A program made the position numbers and the translations under genes. The notes under the pieces were generated by a model. That model did no database searches, was not told the DNA's origin, and worked only from the letters and a program-made list of their open reading frames with translations. A DNA stretch of 64,000 nt. It comes from Combretum micranthum. Taxonomy: Eukaryota > Streptophyta > Magnoliopsida > Myrtales > Combretaceae. Positions 32,698-44,600 of the stretch are shown one piece after another. The stretch covers positions 558,001-622,000 of the forward strand of contig JAMXBD010000695.1 of assembly GCA_024138025.1 (NCBI GenBank). Reading direction: 5' to 3'. How positions within the stretch are numbered: the stretch's first letter is position 1; each line of letters begins with the position of its first letter.

Positions 32698-34449
32698 TGT
32701 AATATACAATTAAATAAATTATAAAGAAGAGCAAAAGTATCATTTGATTAAAAATAAGAGGATTTTATGGTCCAAACCTAAATTTTTTTTATGTTTGATC
32801 ACATGACAGAGATGTGACAAAAGATAGAAAGTGGTAGAGCAAAGGCCAGCTTGAAGGCCGTTAACCTTTCACCTATGCATCGTCGGCTTATAGCCAGCCT
32901 TCATCAAGAAAAATTTGACCTGAGAGTTTTAGGCCACCAGCTTTCACACCTAAGCCACTAGCCTTTCCTATTTGGGAAATTATAGGCTTTTTCGTGTTTT
33001 CTTTATAACCTAGCCTCCTCTCTTCTCCAAAGTCATTCCTAAGCTTACTTTTCTCTCTAAAACTTCTCTACAAATGATCTTAGCATCAAAGGAGATCAAG
33101 AACCAAAATCAAGGTAAGTTTACCCTCTTCAATTTGTTAAAGATTTAAAGGGAATGATCTTTCCCTAAAGTTTTCCTTTGGATTTTGAAGGGAAAATTGG
33201 TAAAAACCTTAAGTTTTGTGGGTGATTTGTGTTCTACACTTAAGTAGGATCAAGATTTAAAATTCTAGGTAAGTGTGAATCTTTTCTATCTTTGTGATGA
33301 TGTAAAAGATATATTTTCTGAATCTTGTTTAAATTATATTTAAAGGGAGTCATAGTTTTGAGAATTTCTGTTCTATTGGAGGTTTGGTTATCAAAGAAGT
33401 TGTGTATGAGTTAAGGTTTATAGTTCTTTTAAGATTAGGGTTTTTCTGATTAAAAGAATGTGAATATTTTTTATGAAATCATGTTGAGAATGAGGATTTG
33501 TTTATGTGATCAGGTGTTTTGTGAGATTAAGATTTTTGTTCCTTAAACTGACACAAGTATGACCTTACCTTGCTTGTTGTTTGTGCTTATGGGCTAGAAT
33601 TATAAATTGACCTAATTTCTATCTGGTTTAAAATTGAATTTTTGTTGTTTGTGCTTGGCTGTGGTTAGTAAAGACCAGGCAGTACTGTAATACTAATACG
33701 ACGCCCTGATGATCTATGCATGAGGTCATCCCAAGTAGACCCCTACATAGAATAGATTTTGATAGTCTATGAGTGGTGGAAAACAGTACCCAAGGTATGT
33801 GGGAGTTCCCAACACCAATATATGTACATATTACTTATTTTCAATATTGGTTGTTTTTACGAAGTCATGAGTACTTCGAGTTTACGACGAATTGCAGATA
33901 GTTTTGAACTGTGTTGTTTACTTGACTAATTAAAAATAATAACCTGTGCTTGATACATATGAAAATGCATGTGAATTTGTTTGTTGCCTGCTCATGGACA
34001 TGTGATTTGTGGTATAGCATACTGGGCTTTTGTGCTCATTTTTTTTTTCTTTTTCAGGAACAGGTGAGGATCAATAGTGTTTGATTTATCTAGATACGAT
34101 GTTTGTGTATATTATAGGGAGGACGATAGCGGATTTGATTGTCCTGCTGACTTTTATACATGCTATGGATTAAAGATAATTATTGGAAGACCTTATGAAT
34201 TTTTATTTTTATGGATTTTGGAAATTTTATAAGATGTTTTAAGTTTTGAGGTACGTTAGCCTTGGTTTATGCCAACTATGTTATTTGGTAGTTGTTATAA
34301 GATGTTTATTATTATTAAATAGGTACCCCTTTTATATGAGAGTTTGATAATATTTCTATAAAGTGGTTTAGTATCATAATAGCCTCAACATATCCATCTT
34401 TAGTAACAGCACATAGTGGGTTGTAATACCTTTAGGTTAGGGTATTACA
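32698..34449 (+). repeat. Solo LTR of a second gypsy-like family, TSD AAGTT
   Basis: 1,752 bp. It starts TGTAATATACAATT and ends TTAGGGTATTACA, giving inverted TGTAATA/TATTACA termini. The 5-bp duplication AAGTT lies at 32693-32697 and 34450-34454. A TATA-like TTTATAA at 33002-33008 precedes a CT-rich leader (33010-33060), setting the + orientation. Its landmarks differ from the long-LTR family, apart from a general 'caaggtaagttt...' leader organisation. No coding capacity and no internal region, hence solo. The superfamily is inferred from TSD length and the TGTAATAC-type ends common in chromoviruses. Confidence 0.88.
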
Positions 34450-34454
34450 AAGTT

Positions 34455-35327
34455 TATAGTTCTTTTGTTAGAAAGAGGAGAAGGTATGTGGAAAATGAAA
34501 CTGATAGCAACCCAAATAAACTTTTTTTTTTTTTTTGTAACAGACTATAAGAATCATTAAATCAACTAGCAATATTATCGAGTTTATGTTGTTTGAAAAT
34601 CATTCTTATCAATCTTTATGATTGTGGCAAACAAAGCACAAAGATATTTATGTGTCATCTCAAATATTTAATATAATAGTTTGGATTGTAGGATATATGT
34701 ATTCAGTGTTGTCTATATCCCCAATCCTGAACCCCTAAAAGCACATACCTTAACCTAAATTTTCTAATTAATTTATATTTCCTCATGTGCATGGTCTCAT
34801 CATAAACCGAGCATGTTAGACATTTAGGGCAATTGAATTAACAGATTGTAAAAGAAACACAAGGTGCTACCACTCTGTTGTCATAAACAGGAGCTCAAAA
34901 AGTAGAATTCTAACTTCAAAAGACAATATTGGAAATCAATGTTTTGAGAAAATATACATATTGTAATTTTGAATCACTTCATAAATGTATTCCATAAAAA
35001 GAAAGAACTAAAGCCATAGGTCAAATCCTTGTCATGAGAGATGGATTAATATAATAAGAAAACAAAGGGTAAGTTAAACTAGAATGTATTAACATTTAAA
35101 GGTAAATCTAAATTTGCATCAATGTTTTAAGTGCTTAAAAAAAGGAATTAACATTATATAAAGCGGTGCAAATAAGGTATCCATGGTTTTAAGTGGGTGG
35201 CAAATATATCAATGGTTTTAGAAAAAGGAATTAACATTATATAAAGAAATTCCTTATTGGCACTACTATATTTAACATTGATCCCATTTTTTTTGCTATA
35301 TTTAACATTGATCCTATTTTTTTAACC
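34455..35327. other. AT-rich spacer with two local direct duplications
   Basis: A 23-bp phrase AAAGGAATTAACATTATATA(AAG) occurs at 35141-35163 and 35224-35246. A 30-bp tandem unit beginning CTATATTTAACATTGATCC occurs at 35266 and 35296. No gene seen. These lie just left of solo LTR B. Confidence 0.6.
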
Positions 35328-35332
35328 ACTTA

Positions 35333-38300
35333 TGTAAACCCTGGAATTCTTAGTAGCTAGGGAACCCCGGGAGTTAGAAGCGAAACCCTAATTCGGTCCA
35401 GGTTGAGTCCAGTGAGAGAAGCCTAGGAACCCTAAATCCGGCTTTCCTTCGGTTTCATAATAAAAGAAATTTTATAAAGTAAATGAAGTTGTATTATTGT
35501 TTTAAAGTACCTTTCAAACCTTTGAAAGTTTTAAATTCGGGAATTTTTCAATTCCGAGCCTTTCTGAACTCAATTACGGAAAAGCGTGCCCCGGATCACG
35601 GATTCAGAAAAATGTTCCGGAATATTCATTAGAACCGTAATTTTATAAGGATTCCAAAAATATCAATTTCGTAATTTTCCGAGCTATAAAAATTACAGTT
35701 ATAGCTTTTCCCGTGTTTTCGGAACAACCGGTAAAATAGATGTCTTGTCTACTATTCACAAGTACAACCTACACTACACACTACCCATACCCTATTCTTA
35801 CATCCTTACAACTACTCATTTCAATTTTCTTTTCCAAGAAATTTTGTCTCTTAAATAAATATCACATTTATTACATTTTAATTTACTAAATTACAAAATA
35901 TCAAATTTTAAAACACACACACACACAAGGATGTGGCCAGCGCCCCTCCCTCTTGTTTTCCTCTCAATTAAATTATTTTTACTTCATTTTATTTAACTAA
36001 ACCCTAATTCACTTCATATATATACATATTTTTCTCTCTCTCTCTTCATTTCTTACTTGTTTCAAATTGTCATAAAGAGAAAACTCTCTCTTTTTCCCTT
36101 AAGAGTGCCGAGAGCTTCCCCTCCCTCTTCCCTCACAATTTCAACTCAAGTTTCCTTCATTTCCCCCTTGATCTTCCTTTGGTATGTTGATTTTAGACCT
36201 TGTCAGTCCTAAATCTTGTTATGGCAAGATCATTCTTGTGTGTTTTCTCATTTAAATCCCAATGAGCATGAGCAAGGGACATGAAAACACGACTACAAGA
36301 ATCTCAAGCCATCACAAGAAGTGGATCTAGTCTTTGAATGAGTTTTGTTTGAAATATCAACTTGTTCATGCATGTAAAGTAGAGATCTTGTATATATATT
36401 GTTGTTCATGCCATGAGATCCATGATTTATACATTATATATAGTAGATCTAAAGTTTAGACGTTCACAACTTCATGTACATGTATGATCATAGAGTTATT
36501 TTTATTTCCATGCATTAATGATCATAAAAATGTAGTCTTGTATATGTATAGAGATGTTAGATAGTAAATATTCACATATAGAAGGCAAGAACATTGAAAG
36601 AGGAAGGACTTTGTCAAATATGAAATGTTGAAAATTCGGATGAAATGGAAACCCTACCTTAAAAACCACCAAAATCACTTTTGAACTCATATTTCATAGG
36701 AAAAATGAAGGGTATGTGTAGTAGATATCTTGAAAGAATGATTTTCATAAGTTTGAATGAGTTTAGGCATGATAGGAATGTAAAATAAGTGGTTGAGTTA
36801 GAATGAAAAATATTGATATGTTGATCAATGGTTAAATTCGTAATTTAGGTTCATGCCTACAAGAACACTTAATATCTAAGCCTAAATTTGATGTTTTATG
36901 AGCTAAATGAAGTCCTTAGATAATATATATATTGGAGCTTCAATTTTTAATTCATTAGATAAGTTTTTCCATAAGAAAAATGCAAGAAAATGAAATTTCA
37001 AAAATTCGGATTTTTACAAAGAGCTTGTTTAAAGACATGGTTACCAAATGAAAAATGGGAGTTTTTATGCATGAATGAAGGACATGATTAATATAGACTT
37101 TGAGAACTTATTTTTAGTTAGATAACAGTGGATTACAAGATTAAAAGTCAAAGAAACCCTAAGGAGTATAAAAGGGGAAGAATAACTTCTTAGAAATAAC
37201 CTTTATGAAATTTTCCAACACTTAGGAGTTCATAAGAGTTTATTATCACAAAATCATCATGACCATGCATATATTGAGTTCATTACATGGCATTCATGTT
37301 AGTAATTCATTCCTATACCATTCATGCATGAATCATCAACTAGGAACATTTCTTATCAAAAGCAAAACAAAATTTTCGGAATTGAGAAATGGCAGAACAG
37401 AACTGATCCCACTGTTCCGTGACTTTAACATTTTCAAAACTTGAAAATAATATTAGAAATAGATAGATTTTTCGAAGTAGATAGAGATCCATATAAAATT
37501 TGCAAAATTCCGAGTTAAAATGACCAAGTTATGGCCGTTTTAAGTCGGAACTTCCGCAAATAGCGAGAAATCCGAATTCATCTAGTTTAGATGTATAGTT
37601 TGATTTGGTTACATAATGAGAATCTCATTAGGATTATTCTTGCTTGGTAGGTGATCCCGAGCAGGACGACACCCTACCTCCCGACTACTACTATTAGAAA
37701 GACCGGTGTTCAATGGCCGAGTGAGTTTTACTTCCACTCTCAATTAATGAATGTGATTGTAATGTAGTGGCACTAGTGGTATAGGCAAAGATAAAAAGAA
37801 ATTGTATATGCATGATGGGGTATATGGGAATTATATATGTTGTCTACTGTTGATATGTGAAATGGAACTTAAGGAATATCGAAACCGGGTGTTAAGCTAT
37901 TGACTGATTGGCTAGGATCTCATGATGAATGTCTGCGAATATTTGTTGGTCACCTAAAAGAATTGAACTAATGAATATTCGACTTCAATTGTAAATGGGA
38001 TTCATTCATATCATGAAGGGTTTGGAGCATTCGCATTGGTTGGTTTTTTGTGATCCATAAAACGAACATGTTGGTTAATCGTGATCCATAAAACGAATTT
38101 GTTGGTTAATCGTGATCCATAAAACGAAATATTGTTAGTTGACCGTGAGCTTAAACGGCGTCATACCGCAGAATTCGTTAATCTGCTAACCCGGGATGGA
38201 GGGCGCAAGTCCAGCCACATATGATTTTCGGTTGGTCATATGTTTGTTGATCACATCTGTTCGATGCATACACTTGCTTGAATGATCACTTGCTTGAATG

Positions 38301-38763
38301 ATTTGTATTTAATTGTGATTATGGAAGTTATTACTCACTAAGCTAGTTAGCTTATGCCCCCATAGTTTTTATCTGTTGCAGCACGAGTTTATATGGCTTA
38401 GGCCGAGGCAAGCCACAGCACAGGTACCGGAGATAGGAGTTTCCCATAGAAGTTTAATCCATTCTCTTTGTATAGACTTCCGTTGGAAACTAAGGACTCT
38501 GGATGACTGTAATGGACTTGTTATTATTTTGCGGGGGAATGCCCCTTAGATTTTGTAAACTATAATTATGCGTTTTGATTTATCATCTATGGCTAATGAA
38601 TGCCACATTAAACTGTTTAACTCCATTTGTTGAAGTATTCTATTATCGTAAAGGAACGCTTTACATCTACTTAAGACTCCCGAAGGGCTCGGGTAGGGAA
38701 CTCGAGAGTCTTATTTAGTATGTGGCGGGCTGTTACGTTTAGGATACCCTACGGAGCGTGACA
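35333..38763 (+). repeat. Solo LTR 'B' of the long-LTR gypsy family, TSD ACTTA
   Basis: 3,431 bp, TGTAAACCCTGG at the start and CTACGGAGCGTGACA at the end. A perfect 5-bp duplication ACTTA lies at 35328-35332 and 38764-38768. It has 'ttacagttatagctttt' at 35693, a TATA-like run at 36016-36026, a CT-rich leader (36033-36130), and the block GAGTTAAAATGACCAAGTTA at 37512-37531 that also occurs in A, C and D. Tandem phrases 'gttggttaatcgtgatccataaaacgaa' are repeated at 38037-38130. No primer site or polypurine tract adjoins it. Open frames inside are short and not conserved. Confidence 0.95.
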
Positions 38764-38768
38764 ACTTA

Positions 38769-39095
38769 TATGATAGTATCTTACTTATACCACTTTATAT
38801 AACAATGATTCCTTTTTTTTTTTTTTTAAATCACTAAAAAAATTGAAACCTTATCTGTAATCTCCAAATATTGATATCTTTCAACAAAAAATAAATTCAT
38901 GAATGACGAATAATCAACCACGAAAAATTAGATGCTTTGACAATCATTGGGTCATGGAAATTCCTTAGGAAACATGGCCTTCATTCTTTTTTCCTTAATA
39001 AATGTTGAACTTTTGTGGAAAATTTAGTGACTATGATACCTAAAGCAGCTTTTAGTTCTTTTAAAATTCCTCACCAAATTAATCAAACAAACAAC
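38769..39095. other. Spacer before the LINE remnant
   Basis: AT-rich, with a poly(T) run at 38814-38827. 38990-39095 may already belong to the LINE but shows no clear motif. Confidence 0.4.
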
Positions 39096-40160
39096 TTGTG
39101 TTAATCTCCGTGTAAGGAGGAGTTTTACGTCTTACAATTTCTAGACTTATTATTTTGTTCATAGTTATAAACAAAATCATAACAAAAATACTTGTGGCAA
39201 GGCTCAAACCTTTTCTAAACTCTTTGACACACCTTACCTAAATGGCCTTTTATCAGGGAGAATAACCATCAATAGTATTATTTTAATGAATAAAATTTTG
39301 CATAATTGTAAGAAAAAGACAAGTGAATATGGTCAATCATGAAAATTGACTTAGAGAAAGCATATAACATAATTGAGTGGAATTATGTCCACTTGGTCCT
39401 TCATATCAAATATCAAAATTGTTTGGTTCAACTAATTGAAAGCCATATCTCCACAGCCTCAATTGGCTAACTCTTCCAACAATTTTCTCCAAGTAGGAGA
39501 ATTTGAAAAGGAGACAATTAGTCATATGATTAAAGAGAAAGTCCAAGATTAAAAAAAATGACAGCTTCATAGGTAAATGCAATGATTTCAAAGGATCCCA
39601 CTTGGTATTTGATGATGATGTGGTATTTATTATCAAAGCTTCAAAAGTACATGTTGGAGTATAGCAACAAGTTTTAGAAGATTTACAACTATGCTGTGAT
39701 TAAAACTAAATGTCATAAAATCCTCAATCTTCTACTCTAAGAATGCAAAAGAAGAAGAAAGGCGAAAGATACAAACCATTTTAGAGTTCAAAGAATCATA
39801 TTCTTTTGACAAATACCTAAGATCTCCACTAATGACTAGATAAATAATTGAAAACCAAATTCTACCCTTTTAAGCTTTATTATTAAGAAAGTATGAAAGA
39901 AACTTGCTGAATGAGAAGCTAAACATGTAAGTATGGCTAGACAAATCATTTTAACAAAATCTATTTTGGAAACCTTACCTATCATTATATGAAGGGGCAA
40001 AGCTTCCACAAAAAAATAATTGGAAAATTGGAACATATCATTTGAAACATTTTATGGAGTAGAGTCACCAGGGATAAGAAAACATATTGAATTTTTTGGG
40101 AGAAATTGGCAATGATATATGGTAATGATGGACTTAATTTGATAAATTCAGGGATTCAAA
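39096..40160 (+). pseudogene. L1-type LINE ORF2 reverse-transcriptase remnant
   Basis: Across changing frames the plus strand encodes the ordered motifs of plant L1 reverse transcriptase. First 'INKIITKILVARLKPFLNSL' with 'MAFYQGE' (39160-39260), then MKIDLEKAYNIIEWN (about 39341-39385; consensus MK.DLEKAYD...W), then SHLVFDDDVVFIIKASK (about 39597-39650; the catalytic F/YADD has become FDDD), then 'LKLNVIKSSIFYSKNA' (thumb). The palm order and spacing fit ORF2. There are many stops. No endonuclease domain or poly(A) tail was found, so it is an internal fragment. A 3' continuation up to about 40640 is possible but unproven. Confidence 0.8.
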
Positions 40161-41209
40161 TAAAACTATCACAAGTAAAAAATTATATAAGTAAGGAAGA
40201 AAAAAAACAAGGAAAGTATGATAAGGTTTGCTATGTAAGAAAACTATGGAGGGAAAATAAAAGAAACTCAATATGCAAGAGCACGTTGTATCTACATAGT
40301 AAAAGCTCTTTCTTCTTAGATAACTTGTTGAAAGTCAATAGTGGTTTGATAATGAAGGATTTAGTGTCATAATGACGAAAATACAAACTTATAGTTGAAT
40401 TAGTGGCAGGATAAACAAATGTTAATTAGAAGCCTATTTCAAGGACTCTTATCAATATGTGCAAAACCTTTCAATTAGAGAATGTTTGTCGTAAGACAAG
40501 AAAAGGGAAGAGAATAAAATCGGTTTTCCTTATCAGATCTGCTTGTATGAAGGTTTGCCAAAAGGTTAGGGTGCATTAATACACTTTTTGTCGAATCATT
40601 AAGCATATATTGGGAGTCGACTTTTGCTTATAGAAAAGCTTAATCGGAATTATTATACATGTTGATTCCTCCATAGTTAGTTTGCTCTACTGAACCATTG
40701 AGTTCAAAGTGAATTTTGATGAGGAAATATATTATACAATTACTTAATTATTAGAGTTAAGTTACACTTTATAAACATTATATGTTTGTGATATCATAAA
40801 GTTTATATTCATGCAATATATGTGTGTTACACTTGTGTTTGGTGATAAAACTACAAGGCTTAGTTACATTACAACTAGCAACTTGATTCGAGACATGCGT
40901 TAGGGCATGACATTTGGACGCTAACATGATTAAAGGACTTATCATGTAAACTACTGCTAGCTTCCGGACGCTAGGCATTTTTCACATGATTAGAAAGAAT
41001 ATGATCATATTGCAATAGTCTAAGGTCTAGATGCTAGCAAGGCACATAACAATCTACACTTGTTTTCTAGATGGCATCTGAACCATAACTTAAGGCATCT
41101 TAACACTATTTGATAGAAAAATAGTTGCTAAAGCATTTAACACAAAGACAACTTTTTTTTGGGGTTAGGGGGGAGGGGAAGTTAGGGTGGTGGTTGACTG
41201 TCCAATAGT
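40161..41209. other. AT-rich sequence, no assignment
   Basis: 40400-40640 may be LINE-derived (weakly similar to the post-RT region). 40860-41100 has moderate GC, with the phrase 'ggacgct' repeated ('atttggacgctaac', 'ttccggacgctagg', and a similar 'tctagatgctagc'). It may form the upstream U3 of the LTR that follows. A purine-rich 'ggggttaggggggaggggaag' lies at 41160-41180. No gene seen. Confidence 0.3.
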
Positions 41210-42104
41210 CAAATTGTTTGAAGATACTATAAATAGGAGGTCATTGGCAAATGAATAGAAGTTAGTTGAGTCATTAAAGTTGCAACTAATCATTTATTGT
41301 CCTCTATAGCTAAACTACTCTTTTGTACTCCATATGCTTTATCTTAGTGAGTTGGAGTTTTGAGTAATGTCATTTGGTATTTTATTTACAAATCTTTGTA
41401 AGGCACTACTCTAGGATATTTTGTGAGAATTAGAGTGTTTGAGTTATGCCTAGTATGATAGGAAATCAATTACAAAGGTACAACTCTTGTGAGAATTATT
41501 TGTATGTGACTTGGTGTTTGTAGTTGGTGGTGTTGCTCCTTAGAAGCAATCTTTTGGTATTTAATATAGTGATTATGAAGTCTTCCATTAGGAGGCATTT
41601 GTAGATCGGTGGAGATTATAGGACATACCAATTTCCATGTTAAACTGGGCTTTTTTCTCTAACCCTTGCCTTTTTTCCTCTAGGATATTTTGTGAGAATT
41701 AGAGAGTGTTTGAGTCATGGCAAGTGTGATAGGAAATAAATTACAAAGGTACAACTCTTGCGAGAATTATTTGTATGTGATTTGATGTTTGTAGTTGGTG
41801 GTGTAGCTGTTAAGAAGTAATCTTTTGGTGTTTAATATAGTGATTGTAAAGTCTTTCATTAGGAGACATTTGTAGACTGGTGGAGATTAAGGGACCTACC
41901 AACTCTATATTAAACCGGTCTTTTTTTCTCTATCTCTTACCTTTTATTTCATTGCAATTTACTTATTGTTGTTGTTGTTTATTTGTTGAATTGTGTTGTT
42001 TAGATTTAGGTTTCTAAAAAGGGATAATTTAGTTCTAAAACTCAATTCACCTACCTTTCCTAAATTTTAGTCCAAGTGTTAAATTAGTTTTGCATGCTCT
42101 TACA
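41210..42104 (+). repeat. Copia-like LTR fragment
   Basis: A TATA box CTATAAATA at 41227-41235 is followed by a leader and several hundred bp organised like the R-U5 of copia LTRs ('aaactcttttgtactccat', 'ttgtaaggcactact', 'aactcaattcacctacctttcctaaa' near the end). The downstream boundary (TTACA at 42104) and the upstream start are uncertain. No primer-binding site was seen after it. It contains the tandem duplication at 41410-41945. Confidence 0.5.
41410..41945 (+). repeat. 268-bp direct tandem duplication inside the copia-like LTR
   Basis: Unit 1 (41410-41677) and unit 2 (41678-41945) both start CTCTAGGATATTTTGTGAGA and run in parallel through 'aggtacaactcttg.gagaattatttgtatgtga', 'gtagttggtggtgt', 'tttaatatagtgatt' and 'ggtggagatta'. 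They are about 87-90% identical by eye, so the duplication is old relative to Gypsy-1. Confidence 0.9.
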
Positions 42105-42749
42105 GCCAAACATAAATAAAAGTTCAATGCTTTTCAAATGCTTGCTCGGGAAATGATCTCTCAACTATGCAAAGTCTAAATTAAAGCTATTGCCGGAGAA
42201 CTCAACTTTTATTGCATATTATCTTGGTACTAGAATGCAATTCAAGGAAGAGGCTGAGCAAGTTCTTGAATTTCCTCCGATCAAAATTTTATCTTTTTCT
42301 TTAAAAAAAAAAAGAAGAAGAACATTTAATCTTGGTTTGTAGCGGAGACCCAGTCTCCTTGCAGGACTCCATGAGTTACAATTTCCTAATTTTTGTCATG
42401 GGTTATTCAGGTTACTTTTGATCATGTAAGGTCATGAATATATTCCTCATGAGATTTGATGAATATTTCACCAAGAAAAAGAAAAAAGCTATTATCACTT
42501 AATAAACTAACTAATAGTCAAGACATTTGCAAACTAACGACATGAATATCAATCTACTAAGAGAATGAATTAAGCTTAATTTTCCCCTTTCTAGCGGCTG
42601 TACTAGTAGTTGAAAAGTGAATGAATAAGAAAGAAATTGTCATATGGTATTTAGTGGCAACATTTGGGTTGACCAGAAGTTTTGAATTTGGTAAAAGTTG
42701 GAAAAAAAAGCTTGCAAGTAAATGCTATGAGAAGGGGGAGAAAAGTGTT
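42105..42749. other. Intergenic sequence, nothing recognised
   Basis: 42160-42300 is slightly less AT-rich, but no frame shows a known motif. Poly(A) at 42301-42312. The final part (42750-42784) resembles 18362-18392 and is treated with copy gamma below. Confidence 0.35.
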
Positions 42750-42784
42750 CCCCCTAAAAAAAAAATCTTTGATATATAAGAAGG

Positions 42785-43258
42785 TGGAGCAAGGCACCTG
42801 AAATTGATCACGAGAATGCAATATAAATGATGAATAACAACACAACAAAGCAATAGAATTTAGGAGCAATGTATTTTTTTTTGTATTAAGTATATTCTGC
42901 TGTGTGTGTAACAATAATACAATTTTATAGTGGTTCTCCCATGTGTAATACTAACGGCATGTATATGCCAACTCATTAATTAGTTGTAACAGAATATCCA
43001 TGCAAATTCTGTCCCACATTACCATTACTAGCTATTTACTAATATTATTACTATATATGGGCTATAGATAATTGTATTGAGCATGTTAAGGCCCAGTCAC
43101 TTTTCACTAATTCCTACCCATAACTTGTAGCAGGCCCAGCCTTGTTCCTTCCTCAGATAACCTACATGTCCACTTCACTGTCTCTTAACTTGTCTTATTG
43201 TCACTTGTTCCCTTCAACACGTTCCAGAACCCTAGCTCCCCTTCCCTCCTTCCTTTAG
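42785..43258 (-). repeat. 3' LTR of Gypsy-2
   Basis: The plus strand begins TGGAGCAAGGCACC. It matches 47794-48274 along its length, e.g. 'ttagttgtaacagaatat', 'ggcccagtcacttttcactaattcc'. The inner boundary is blurred by a purine-rich (minus-strand) tract. Confidence 0.88.
43236..43256 (-). promoter_or_regulatory. Polypurine tract region of Gypsy-2
   Basis: On the minus strand this reads AAAGGAAGGAGGGAAGGGGAG, the expected plus-strand primer. A related purine tract also occurs at the start of the 5' LTR (complement of 48252-48274), so it appears to have become part of the LTR. See findings. Confidence 0.6.
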
Positions 43259-44600
43259 AACCCTTGACCACAAGGGTAAATTGGGAAAACGTAACCTCAT
43301 TTCGAGAAGGACCTCCTACGTAGCATCAGAAGTAGATTGATTTGACCATTATACCAAAACCATGGTTTCTACTCTACATCCATGCGTCACCAGCTTCCTA
43401 TCAAGAACTTTAATGGGTTCCAGCTCCGTGTCAAAATAGGCGACTAGCAGGGTAGAGGAGACATTTGCATGAGTGCCATGATACTTCCGCAGTTAGGAGA
43501 CATGGAATATTGGATGGATTGCAGCATCTGCGAGTAGATCTAACTGGTAAGCCACCTTCCCAACTCTGTCTAATACCTTGAAAGGCCCAAAATATTTGGG
43601 GCTTAACTTCTGATTCATAGTTTTTCTGATGGTGGTCTGTCTGTACGATTGTATTTTGAGTAACACTAGATCTCCAATAGCAAACTCCCTCTTCATACGT
43701 TTAAGATCAGTAACTTGTTTCATGTGATGCTGTGCTCTTTTCAAATGAAATTGTAACATCTTGATAGTGTCTTCTCTACTGGTTAATAGGGATTCCACTA
43801 CAGCATTTCTAGAATCCCCTGGTACATAGGGTAGGTGGATCGGTGGTGTATAGCCATACAAAACTTGAAATGGGGTGCATTTAGCACTTGAGTGATAGTT
43901 AGTGTTGTACCACCACTCAGTAAGTGCTAAGTATTGGCTCCACCGTTTTTTATTGTCCTTAGTCATACATCTTAAGTACGTCTCCAAACACTTGTTGACC
44001 ACTTCTGATTGCCCATCGGTCTATGGATGGTAAGCTATAGATAAATTCAACTCCACTCTTTGTAGCTTAAAAAGTTCCTGCCAGAAGTGACTAACAAACA
44101 CTAGATCATGGTCACTCACAATCTTTTCTAGCAAGCCATGTAGTTTATAGATTTGGTCCAAGTAAATAGCGGCTACTTGTGTGGCTGTGTAAGGGTGTGC
44201 CAAAGCCAAAAAGTGAGCATATTTACTTAAACGATCCAGTTCAACCAAGGTCACTTCCTTCCCTTTAGATCTTGGAAGGCCCTCAGTGAAAACCATTGAG
44301 ATCTCTTACCAACATTCCTGAGGTATTGCCAGTGGCTGTAAGAGCCCAGGAGTTTCTACCTTATAACGTTGACACACATCACACTCTCTAACGTATTGCC
44401 TGATATACCTTTCGAGTTTGGGCCAATAGAACACCACAGTGGTCCTTTGGTAAGTAGCATGGGTTCCTAAATGCCCTCCTAACACACCTCCATGAAAGAT
44501 CTGTAATATTTTGTGGCGTAGTGTTTCACAAGGTCCTACTGCTATTTTACCCTTCCTCCTCAAGACCCCCTTCTCAAAGGTGAAATGCTTGACCATTAAG
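43259..44600 (-). pseudogene. Gypsy-2 integrase and chromodomain-like tail, broken
   Basis: Open pieces on the minus strand at 44596-44306 (HHCC domain: 'FHGGVLGGHLG' and 'CDVCQRYK' intact), 44296-44021 (catalytic core) and 44002-43493 (rest of the core and the C-terminal 'KYFGPFKVLDRVGKVAYQLDL' module, 'HPIFHVS'). The first catalytic aspartate has become valine (MVFTEGLP, against MDFIEGLP in Gypsy-1). The second (SDHDL) and the glutamate (SEVVNK) remain. A nonsense codon replaces Gln in the HPQTDGQ motif near 44018. Chromodomain-like remnants extend to about 43265. Not functional. Confidence 0.9.

Noticed and set aside
38037..38130. Short tandem phrases that might be taken for a CRISPR-like array
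   Set aside because: Only two or three degenerate copies of an LTR-internal phrase without spacer structure, in a plant genome context.
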